Positions 27,456-34,771 of a stretch of DNA of 64,000 nt are shown in pieces. A program made the position numbers and the translations under genes. The notes beneath the pieces were generated by a model, which searched no databases, had not been told where the DNA came from, and saw only the letters and a program-made list of their open reading frames with translations. How positions within the stretch are numbered: position 1 is the first letter of the stretch; each line of letters begins with the position of its first letter. This DNA is from Methyloversatilis thermotolerans (lineage in GTDB: Bacteria; Pseudomonadota; Gammaproteobacteria; Burkholderiales; Rhodocyclaceae), in NCBI RefSeq assembly GCF_000372885.1, contig NZ_KB889967.1, positions 3,970,060 to 4,034,059 on the forward strand, given 5' to 3'.

Positions 27456-30400
27456 TCAGGACACCGTCTGCCGGTCGCTGCGTGCGCCATGGCCGCGCAA
27501 GCGACGCAGCAGATGTTCGAGATCGTCGATATAGGTGAACACCACCGGAATCACCAGCAGGCTCAGGAAGGTGGAGGTGAGCAGACCACCGATCACGGCA
27601 ATGGCCATCGGGCTGCGGAAGGACAGGTCGGCGTTGCCGAAGCCCACCGCGATCGGCAGCATGCCGGCACCCATGGCGATGGTGGTCATCACGATCGGCC
27701 GCGCGCGCTTGTGGCAGGCATCGAGCAGCGCATCGATGCGCGACAGACCGTGATCGCGACGCGCGACGATGGCGTACTCGACCAGCAGGATGGAATTCTT
27801 GGTCGCCACGCCCATGAGCATGATGAGTCCGATCAGCGACGGCATGGAGAAGCTCTTGCCGGTCATGAGCAGCGCAATGAAGGCGCCCCCTATCGACAGC
27901 GGCAGTGCGGCGAGGATGGTGACCGGCTGCAGCAGGTCCTTGAACAGCAGGATGAGCACCAGGTAGATGCACAGCACGCCGGTGAACATCGCCAGCCCGA
28001 AACTTGTGAACAGCTCGTTCATGGTTTCCGCATCGCCTACCACCACCTGCCGTATGCCGGGCGGCAGCGCATTCAGGCTGGGCAGAGCCTGCACCGCCGC
28101 GCTGACTTCGCCCAGCGGCTGGCCCGACAGTTCGATCTCGAAATTCACGTTGCGCAGCCGGTCATAGCGGTCGATCACCGCCGGACCGCTGGACAGTTCG
28201 AGCGTGGCGACCTGGCCCAGCAGTACCGGGCCGGCGTCGGGCCGGTTGCCGGGTACCGGCAGCCGCGCCAGCACGCTCAGATCCTTGCGTGCGGTCTCGT
28301 CCAGCTTCACGGTGATCGGCACCTGCCGCTGCGGCAGATTGAGCTTGGGCAGGAACTGGTCGTAATCGCCGACGGTGGCCACGCGCAGCGTTTCACCGAT
28401 GGCGGCGGAGCTGACGCCGAGGTCCGCGGCGCGCGCGGTATCCGGGCGCACCGCGATTTCCGGGCGCAACAGCGCGGCGCTCGACGATATGCTGCCAATG
28501 CCGGGGATGGTGCGCAGATCCTTCTCCACGGACCGGGCCGCTTCGGCCAGCGCGGCCGGATCCTCGCCGCTGAGCGCCAGCACATACTTTTCGCCCGAAG
28601 CGCCCAGGCCGACCTTGGTGCGTACCCCGGGCAGGTCAGCGATGGCGGCGCGTATCTGGTTTTCGGTCACCTGCTTGCGCACGCTGCGCACGTCACGGTC
28701 GGCCAGCAGCACGGTCAGCGTGGCCTTGCGCACCTCCGGTTCGCCTTGTGACGACAGGGGGTCACTGCCGGCCGAGCCGCTGCCTATCGTGGTGTAGACG
28801 CGTTGCACATACTCGATGCCGACCAGTCGCTGACGTGCGCGCTCGGCCACGTCCAGCGTCTGTTCCAGCGTGGCGCCGGGCGGCAGCTCGACGAAAACCT
28901 GGGTCTGCGGATTGTCGTCCGGAGGCAGGAAGCCCTTGGGCAGAAGCGGGATCAGCGCCAGCGATCCGATGAAGAAGGCAGCGGCCGCCAGCACCGTCAG
29001 GCCGCGGTGCTCGATGCATTTCCGGGCGAAGCGCAGGTAATTGCGCATCACCCAGCCGTCGGGAGCGTGGCCGTGCGCAGCCGGCCTGAGCAGGTAGGCC
29101 GCCATCATGGGTGTAAGCAGCCGCGCAACCACCAGCGACGCGAACACGGCCAGCGCGGCGGTCCAGCCGAACTGCTTGAAGAAGCGCCCGGCGATGCCGC
29201 TCATGAAGGCGGTCGGCAGGAATACTGCGATCAGCGTGAAAGTGGTGGCGATCACCGCCAGTCCGATCTCGTCCGCCGCTTCGCGCGCCGCTTCCAGCGG
29301 TGTCTTGCCCATGCGCAGATGGCGCACGATGTTCTCGACCTCGACGATGGCGTCGTCGACCAGGATGCCGATCACCAGCGACAGCGCGAGCAGGGTCACC
29401 ACATTGATGGAGAAGCCGAACCAGTGCATGCCGATGAAGGCGGGAATGACCGACAGCGGCAATGCGACGGCCGACACGAAGGTGGCGCGCGCGTCGCGCA
29501 GGAAGGCCCACACCACGAGTACCGACAGCAGCGCCCCCTCGTACAGCATCGTCATCGAACTGTCGAATTCCTCCTGCACCGGCTTGACGAAGTTGAAGGC
29601 CTCGGTGAAGGTCATGTCCGGGTGCTCCGCGCGCAGTGCGGCAATCGCCGCCTGCACCCCGTCGCCGACCTCGATTTCGCTGGCGCCGCGACTGCGCGTC
29701 ACTTCGAATCCCACCACCTGCTTGCCGTCGAGCAGCGCGATCGAACGCCGCTCGGCCTCCGTGTCACGGATGTCCGCCACCTGTTCCAGCCGGATGCGGC
29801 GGCCGTCGCTCAGCACGATCTGGTAGCCGCGCAGTTCATCGGCGGTCGCCGCGGTGGCCAGCGTACGCAGAGGCTGCTCGCCCGATCCCAGTTCGGCGCG
29901 TCCGCCGGTCGCTTCGATCTGCATCTGCCGCAGTTGGCGCGATATGTCGGCCGGGCTGGCGCCAAGCGACTGCAGGCGCAGCGGGTCGAGTTCGACGCGT
30001 ATTTCGCGCTTGGCGCCGCCGACGCGTGTCACCGCGCCGACGCCGCGCACGGTGAGCAGGCGGCGGGTGACCACGTCGTCGACGAACCACGACAGCGCTT
30101 CCTCGTCCATGCGCGATGACGACACGGTGAAGGCGAGCACGGGTGACGCGGCCAGATCCAGCTTGGTCACCACCGGATCGCGCAGATCGTCGGGCAGATC
30201 CGAGCGCACGCGCTGCACCGCCGAGCGCACCTCGTCCAGTGCCTCCTGCACCGGCTTCTCGAGCTGGAATTCCACGGTCATCGACACCAGTCCGTCCTGG
30301 ATGCGCGTGGTGATGTGCTTGAGACCCTGCAGCGTCGCGATCGAGTTCTCGATCTTGCGTGCCACGTCGTTTTCGAGCTGTCCCGGCGCGGCGCCGGGCA

Positions 30401-30551
30401 GCGAGGCGCTCACCTGTATCGTCGGCAGATCGAGGTCCGGGAAGTTCTGTACCTTCATCGAACTGAAGCTGAGCAGGCCGCCGAGTGTCAGCAGCACGAA
30501 CAGCACGATGGCCGGCAGCGGATTGCGTATGCTCCAGGCGGAAAAGTTCAT
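27456..30551 (-). CDS. RND efflux transporter, inner-membrane subunit (HAE1 type)
   Basis: 1031 residues, the normal length. Twelve transmembrane segments and two large periplasmic loops. N-terminal FSAWSIRNPLPAIVLFVLLT and the proton-relay segment ALSLVIGILVDDAIVEVENI (Asp-Asp pair in the fourth segment) are clear. The hydrophobe/amphiphile group is indicated by the FPDLDLPTIQVSA start and the FMSGIAGRFFKQFGWT stretch. It pumps drugs, solvents or lipophilic compounds by proton exchange. Last gene of a TetR-OMF-MFP-RND operon; overlaps the MFP gene by 4 nt. Confidence 0.95.
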   Translation of the reverse strand: MNFSAWSIRNPLPAIVLFVLLTLGGLLSFSSMKVQNFPDLDLPTIQVSASLPGAAPGQLENDVARKIENSIATLQGLKHITTRIQDGLVSMTVEFQLEKPVQEALDEVRSAVQRVRSDLPDDLRDPVVTKLDLAASPVLAFTVSSSRMDEEALSWFVDDVVTRRLLTVRGVGAVTRVGGAKREIRVELDPLRLQSLGASPADISRQLRQMQIEATGGRAELGSGEQPLRTLATAATADELRGYQIVLSDGRRIRLEQVADIRDTEAERRSIALLDGKQVVGFEVTRSRGASEIEVGDGVQAAIAALRAEHPDMTFTEAFNFVKPVQEEFDSSMTMLYEGALLSVLVVWAFLRDARATFVSAVALPLSVIPAFIGMHWFGFSINVVTLLALSLVIGILVDDAIVEVENIVRHLRMGKTPLEAAREAADEIGLAVIATTFTLIAVFLPTAFMSGIAGRFFKQFGWTAALAVFASLVVARLLTPMMAAYLLRPAAHGHAPDGWVMRNYLRFARKCIEHRGLTVLAAAAFFIGSLALIPLLPKGFLPPDDNPQTQVFVELPPGATLEQTLDVAERARQRLVGIEYVQRVYTTIGSGSAGSDPLSSQGEPEVRKATLTVLLADRDVRSVRKQVTENQIRAAIADLPGVRTKVGLGASGEKYVLALSGEDPAALAEAARSVEKDLRTIPGIGSISSSAALLRPEIAVRPDTARAADLGVSSAAIGETLRVATVGDYDQFLPKLNLPQRQVPITVKLDETARKDLSVLARLPVPGNRPDAGPVLLGQVATLELSSGPAVIDRYDRLRNVNFEIELSGQPLGEVSAAVQALPSLNALPPGIRQVVVGDAETMNELFTSFGLAMFTGVLCIYLVLILLFKDLLQPVTILAALPLSIGGAFIALLMTGKSFSMPSLIGLIMLMGVATKNSILLVEYAIVARRDHGLSRIDALLDACHKRARPIVMTTIAMGAGMLPIAVGFGNADLSFRSPMAIAVIGGLLTSTFLSLLVIPVVFTYIDDLEHLLRRLRGHGARSDRQTVS

Positions 30552-31660
30552 GGCTGGACCACCTTGATCCGGTCGCCGTCGGCAAGAAAGGTCGCCCCGC
30601 CGGCGACGATGCGGTCCTGCATGCCCAGACCGTCGCGTACCTCGATCAGATCGCCCTGCATGTCGCCGGTCTCCAGTCTGACCTGGCTGACCGTGGCCAG
30701 TCCGCCATCCTGCGCCATCACCTTGAAGGCATAGCGGTGGCCGTCACGCAGGCTGAGCGCCTGCAGCGGTACCGCCAGCGTGGTGCGTTGTCCGGTGCCG
30801 ATGTGCCCGCGTGCGAACACGCCGGGTCGCAGTCCGCGTTCGAAGGCGGCGGGCAGGTCGACATACACCAGCGCGTTGCGCGTACTGGCATCCACCGTTG
30901 GCGCAAGTACGCGGACACGACCTTCCATTTCGGGCAGACCGGGCGCCTGCAGGCGCACCGGAAGGCCAGGCCGGAGGCGGGTCATTTCGTCCGCGGTCAC
31001 CTCGGCCCGCCATTCCAGCCGGCCCTGGCGGACCAGGCGGAACAGTGCTTCCCCGTTGCTGCCGGTCGCGCCCAGCGTCGCGTTGCGCGCGGAAACGATG
31101 CCGTCGTCAGGCGCCGTGACGCGGGTGCGCGCAAGGCGCAAGGTCTGCTGCTCGACCTGGGCGCGCGCGGAAGCCAGCCGCGCCTGCGCGGTCTGTTCCG
31201 CAATCTGGTACTGCATCTGCTGCTGCGCGCTCAGCGCGTCGCTGCCCTGCAGCCGCCGCGCGCGGGCGGCATTCTGCGCGGCCTCGTCCAGTGCGGCCTG
31301 GGCCTCGTCCTGCGCGGCGCGCGCCTGGGCCAGGTCGGCGCGCACGGTTTCGTCGTCGAAACGTGCGAGCAGTTGTCCCTTCCTGACGCGGTCGCCGACA
31401 TCGGCTGCGACGTCCACCAGTTTCAGGCCGCTCACTTCGCTGCCGATCAGCGCTTCCTGCCACGCTGCCACGCCGCCATTGGCGGTGATGCCCTCGCTCA
31501 GGGTGATGATGGCCGGACTGATCAGAGCAGCGGTGAGTGCCGGCTTGGCGGTCGCTTGTGCCTTGTCGTCCTGCCGGGCGCCGCATGCGCTCAGCATGAT
31601 GGCGAGGGTAATGGCGACCGGCAGCGCCAGCTGGCGCAGGTCACGGCACGGGCGTGTCAT
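30548..31660 (-). CDS. RND periplasmic adaptor (membrane fusion lipoprotein)
   Basis: 370 residues. Lipoprotein signal ending LSACGARQDDK near residue 26. A barrel-sandwich half (DVGDRVRKGQLLARFDDETV) is followed by an alpha-helical hairpin rich in Ala, Gln and Arg (about residues 95-165) and the second half (VTAPDDGIVSARNA). The protein joins the RND pump to the outer-membrane channel. It overlaps both neighbours by 4 nt. Confidence 0.94.
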   Translation of the reverse strand: MTRPCRDLRQLALPVAITLAIMLSACGARQDDKAQATAKPALTAALISPAIITLSEGITANGGVAAWQEALIGSEVSGLKLVDVAADVGDRVRKGQLLARFDDETVRADLAQARAAQDEAQAALDEAAQNAARARRLQGSDALSAQQQMQYQIAEQTAQARLASARAQVEQQTLRLARTRVTAPDDGIVSARNATLGATGSNGEALFRLVRQGRLEWRAEVTADEMTRLRPGLPVRLQAPGLPEMEGRVRVLAPTVDASTRNALVYVDLPAAFERGLRPGVFARGHIGTGQRTTLAVPLQALSLRDGHRYAFKVMAQDGGLATVSQVRLETGDMQGDLIEVRDGLGMQDRIVAGGATFLADGDRIKVVQP

Positions 31661-33126
31661 CGGGAGTCTCCTGCATCGGATGTCTTGGGGATGTCCTGCG
31701 GGCCGGTCCAGTCGCCGCCGCTGGCGCGATAAAGCGCGATCAGCGCCGCGACCCGTTCGCGTTCCAGTTCGATCAGTTGGCTGCGCGCGGACAGTTCGGC
31801 CCGGCGTGCGATTTCTTCGTCATTCAGGCTGGCCAGCCCGGCTGCGCGTTGCGACTCGACCGCGGTCAGCCGTTCGCCGTAGCCGTCGAGCGCTCGCATG
31901 GCCTCCGGCACGCGCTGCGCCACCGCGTCCAGCCGGACCAGCGCTTCCTCGACTTCGCGCACGGCGCGTCGCACGGCGGCATCGAAGGCACTGGCGCGCG
32001 CGGTGTACTCGGCGCGCGCGGCCTCGACGTCTGCGGCGCGGCGCCCGGCGTCGAACAAAGGGAGCGTGAGGGTGGGGCCGATGGACCAGGTCTGCGTGGA
32101 TACGGCCGAGCCGCCGTTGATTGCCACCCGCGTCGGCGTGATGTTGCCGGTAACGCTCAATGCGGGATAACGGGCCGCTTCGGCCACACCGATGCGCGCG
32201 CTCGCCTCGGCCAGTTCGCGCTCTGCCGCTGACACGTCGGGACGCTGGCGCAAGGCGCGCGCGGGAACGCTGTCGAGCGGCAATGCCGGCGGTCGCGGCA
32301 GGCGGGCCGCACCCTCTGCCAGGCGCTCGCGCAGAACGGCTTCGTCCATGCCGCTCAGTTCCACCAGGCGCTTGATCGCACGGCTGCAGTCGGCACGCAC
32401 GGCCGCAGCCTGACTTGCGGCTTCGGCCAGGCTGGCGCGGGCGAGGGCGCGCTCGGAAGGCGGCTGGAAGCCGGCATCGACCAGACGTTCGGTGGCATCC
32501 AGACTGGCACGGCGCGAGGCCTGGTCGGCATCGGCCACCTGCTGCCGCCGTTCGCAATCGCGCACAGACAGGTAGGCATCCGCCGTTTCCGCGGCCACCG
32601 ACACCCGCGCGTCGTGCCACGAGGCCGTGCGCGCCATGAACTGGGCACGCGCCGCTTCGCGTTCGCGGGCAAGGCCGCCGAACAGGTCGATCTCCCAGCT
32701 CGTCTGCAGACCGATCTGCTGTTGCGTACGCAGGGTGGCCGGGCCGCCGAAAGTGAAGGACGAGCGACTGATCGCGGCCTCGATGTCGAACATGGGCAGT
32801 CCGCGCGCGCCTGCGGCCACCGCCGAGGCGCGCGACTGCGCGATGCGCGATTGCGCGCTCGCCAGATCGGCGCTGACCGCCTGCGCCGAGCGCAGCAGAT
32901 CGGACAGCAGCGGATCGTCGAAGCCGTCCCACCATCGCGTGAGCGCATCGATCCTGCCGGCGTGCGGCAGCTCAACGCTGCCGTCGAGCGATGCCTGCCA
33001 CTTTCCTGCGGTGCGGGGCGTGGCCGGTGTGTAGTCCGGTCCGACGGTGGCGAACAGGCCGCGGTCTCCGGCGCAGCCGGCGAGCACGCAGGCGGTCAGT
33101 GTCGCGATCAGCGCAAGGTGGTTCAT
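31657..33126 (-). CDS. NodT/OprM-type outer-membrane efflux lipoprotein
   Basis: 489 residues from the ATG at 33126 (MNHLALIATLTACVLAGCAG), with a lipobox LAGC at about residues 15-18; longer in-frame starts upstream lie inside the TetR gene. VGPDYTPATPRTAGKWQ is the usual NodT/OprM mature start. Two repeated halves of long helices follow, the second with SIGPTLTLPLFDAGRRAADV. It forms the trimeric exit channel of the pump. Overlaps of 4 nt with both neighbours. Confidence 0.94.
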   Translation of the reverse strand: MNHLALIATLTACVLAGCAGDRGLFATVGPDYTPATPRTAGKWQASLDGSVELPHAGRIDALTRWWDGFDDPLLSDLLRSAQAVSADLASAQSRIAQSRASAVAAGARGLPMFDIEAAISRSSFTFGGPATLRTQQQIGLQTSWEIDLFGGLAREREAARAQFMARTASWHDARVSVAAETADAYLSVRDCERRQQVADADQASRRASLDATERLVDAGFQPPSERALARASLAEAASQAAAVRADCSRAIKRLVELSGMDEAVLRERLAEGAARLPRPPALPLDSVPARALRQRPDVSAAERELAEASARIGVAEAARYPALSVTGNITPTRVAINGGSAVSTQTWSIGPTLTLPLFDAGRRAADVEAARAEYTARASAFDAAVRRAVREVEEALVRLDAVAQRVPEAMRALDGYGERLTAVESQRAAGLASLNDEEIARRAELSARSQLIELERERVAALIALYRASGGDWTGPQDIPKTSDAGDSR

Positions 33127-33773
33127 GAGCACGCCGCCTCGCGTCTTTGCCGCTCGCCCTCGACCATGGACAGCGCATAGCCGGTCAGCCGCTGCGACAG
33201 CGTTTCGATCGCATCGGGCGAGGAAAGGACCTCGGGGGCGAGCACGTCTATCACATCGAAGCCCACATAGAAGTGCACGGCCATCGCAACGATGGCGATC
33301 GCCAGTCGCTGTACATCGGCATCCGGCGCGGTCAGGTCCAGAGTCTTCACCAGCATGGCGACCATCAGTTCGTGTTGCGGGCGGATTTCGGTATCGATCT
33401 CCTGCTGCCAGATGCCGGTCGGTTCGATCATTTCCCGGAAATGCAGCTTCATCACCAGCCGCACTTCCTCTCCTCGCTCGAGCGGCTGCAGGAATTCGCG
33501 GAAGAACATCGAAAACGCCTGCGGCAGCGGTAACTCGAGCAGACCCCGGAGCAGGGCCGGATCGGGCTCTTCCCCCAGCGGCTCGCAGAACGCGGCGCGG
33601 TACAGGCCGCCCTTGTCGCCGAAGTAATAGCGGATGGCCGACAGGTTGGCGCCGGCCGCGTCGCAGATTTCGCGCGTCGTCGCGCCTTCGTAGCCCTTGG
33701 CGGCGAACAGCCTGAGTGCGGCCAGCAACAGCTTGCGCCGCGAATCCGCGTGCGCGGGAAGGGAGGTGTTCAT
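33123..33773 (-). CDS. TetR/AcrR-family repressor of the RND pump, CecR-like
   Basis: 216 residues from MNTSLPAHADSRRKLLLAAL (ATG at 33773). An in-frame start 42 nt upstream lies inside the promoter. The helix-turn-helix is REICDAAGANLSAIRYYFGD at about residues 29-48. The C-terminal half resembles the DUF1956/CecR ligand domain. It heads the pump operon. Two palindromic operators lie in its promoter, so it most likely represses itself and the pump and is released by a ligand. There is no good Shine-Dalgarno sequence before the ATG; operator 2 occupies that space. Confidence 0.9.
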   Translation of the reverse strand: MNTSLPAHADSRRKLLLAALRLFAAKGYEGATTREICDAAGANLSAIRYYFGDKGGLYRAAFCEPLGEEPDPALLRGLLELPLPQAFSMFFREFLQPLERGEEVRLVMKLHFREMIEPTGIWQQEIDTEIRPQHELMVAMLVKTLDLTAPDADVQRLAIAIVAMAVHFYVGFDVIDVLAPEVLSSPDAIETLSQRLTGYALSMVEGERQRREAACS

Positions 33774-33779
33774 GGCTGG

Positions 33780-33795
33780 AATCAATCGATTGATT
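33780..33795 (-). promoter_or_regulatory. TetR operator 2, downstream of the pump promoter
   Basis: AATCAATCGATTGATT is a perfect 16-bp palindrome at about +4 to +20 of the proposed transcript, 7 nt before the tetR start codon. It repeats the TCAATCGATTGA core of operator 1; the centres are 34 bp apart, about three helical turns. Confidence 0.7.
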
Positions 33796-33805
33796 GAGGT
33801 GAATG

Positions 33806-33834
33806 AGTAAATCAATCAATCGATTGAATGTCAA
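33806..33834 (-). promoter_or_regulatory. promoter of the TetR-RND efflux operon
   Basis: Read on the minus strand: TTGACA (33834-33829, perfect), 17-nt spacer, TTTACT (33811-33806, 4 of 6). Transcription would start near 33799, 26 nt before the ATG. The spacer contains operator 1, so repressor and RNA polymerase would compete directly. Confidence 0.7.
33816..33827 (-). promoter_or_regulatory. TetR operator 1, within the promoter spacer
   Basis: TCAATCGATTGA, a perfect 12-bp palindrome between -35 and -10 of the efflux promoter. Same core as operator 2. Confidence 0.7.
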
Positions 33835-33940
33835 GCAGGGCGGGAATGAATCTGTTGCCTGCACCGCGCGGGCGGTGCAGGCTGGGCAGAAGTGCCGCGT
33901 GCGCTCAGTCGCGACGGCTCGGTCATGTCGCGCTGCAAGA

Positions 33941-33969
33941 TTGACAGCCTGGCATTGGCTGCCTATCTT
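33941..33969 (+). promoter_or_regulatory. promoter of psrA and the fatty acid degradation genes
   Basis: TTGACA (33941-33946, perfect), 17-nt spacer, TATCTT (33964-33969, 4 of 6). Transcription would start near 33976. It faces away from the efflux promoter, about 107 bp from it. The PsrA-type operator lies just downstream of the start point. Confidence 0.7.
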
Positions 33970-33981
33970 TTCGTCACGTAA

Positions 33982-33997
33982 TCAAACGAACGTTTGA
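33982..33997 (+). promoter_or_regulatory. PsrA-type operator
   Basis: TCAAACG-AA-CGTTTGA has two perfect 7-base arms. It fits the C/G-AAAC-N4-GTTT-G/C pattern bound by PsrA in pseudomonads. At about +7 to +22 it would block transcription when bound. No second copy was noticed by eye elsewhere in the block. Confidence 0.72.
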
Positions 33998-34049
33998 ACC
34001 CCGGTGCATGCACCGGTCGCATCCTTCCGATCTTCATCCGGTTGCCTGC

Positions 34050-34724
34050 ATGGATATGCGACGCAGCAGTGATTCGGTCAGTGACACGCAATTGCGCATC
34101 ATGGATGCCGCGCAGTCGCTGTTTGCCGCGCACGGTTTCGAGGCGACCTCCATGCGCATGATCACCACGACAGCCGGCGTGAATCTGGCGGCGGTGAACT
34201 ATCACTTCGGCTCGAAAGATGCGCTGGTACAGGCGGTGCTGCGTCGCCATCTGGTGCCGCTCAACGCACAACGCATGGCCGATCTCGACGAGGCCGAGCG
34301 CCGCGCCGCCGGGGCGCCGCTCAAGGCGCATGTCATCGTCGAGTGTTTCTTCGGCGGTTCCCTGCGCATGGCCAGCGCAAGCGAACAGGGGCGCGAGTTC
34401 ATGCGCCTGCTGGGACGCACCTTCACCGAGCCGCTGCCGGCCGTGCGCAGATGTCTCGCGCAGGAATACGGGCCGGTCGTGGCCCGCTACCGGGACGCGT
34501 TCAGCCGGGCGCTGCCGGCCGTACCGCTGCAGGAAATCGTGTGGCGGCTGCATTTCATGTTCGGCGCCACCTCCTATGCGGTATCGGGCATCGATACGCT
34601 GCAGGCACTGACCGGCGTCGAAGTGGACGAAGCACAGGCGATGCGCGATCTGACGCCGCGCCTGATGAGTTTCCTGCTGGGCGGGCTGAGGGCGCCGCTG
34701 CCGGATATCGGCATGACAGGTTGA
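34050..34724 (+). CDS. psrA: PsrA-like TetR-family regulator of fatty acid degradation
   Basis: 224 residues from 34050; in-frame ATGs at 34008 and 34056 are alternatives and none has a clear ribosome binding site. The DNA-binding domain has GFEATSMRMITTTAGVNLAA and VNYHFGSKDALVQAV, very close to the PsrA helix-turn-helix. The C-terminal domain (LLGRTFTEPLPAVRRCL) is of the TetR_C PsrA type. PsrA represses itself and beta-oxidation genes and is released by long-chain fatty acids or their CoA esters. The fadE-led gene block that follows 47 nt later, and the operator in front, agree. Confidence 0.85.
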   Translation: MDMRRSSDSVSDTQLRIMDAAQSLFAAHGFEATSMRMITTTAGVNLAAVNYHFGSKDALVQAVLRRHLVPLNAQRMADLDEAERRAAGAPLKAHVIVECFFGGSLRMASASEQGREFMRLLGRTFTEPLPAVRRCLAQEYGPVVARYRDAFSRALPAVPLQEIVWRLHFMFGATSYAVSGIDTLQALTGVEVDEAQAMRDLTPRLMSFLLGGLRAPLPDIGMTG

Positions 34725-34771
34725 GCGGTGATGCGGGCGATGCACGCGCCGCAAGGACGAGGAGAGCGGAA

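Noticed and set aside
31657-33864. 735-codon frame suggesting a regulator-OMF fusion
   Set aside because: Its first part is a wrong-frame reading of the TetR gene; the OMF lipoprotein signal begins at 33126.
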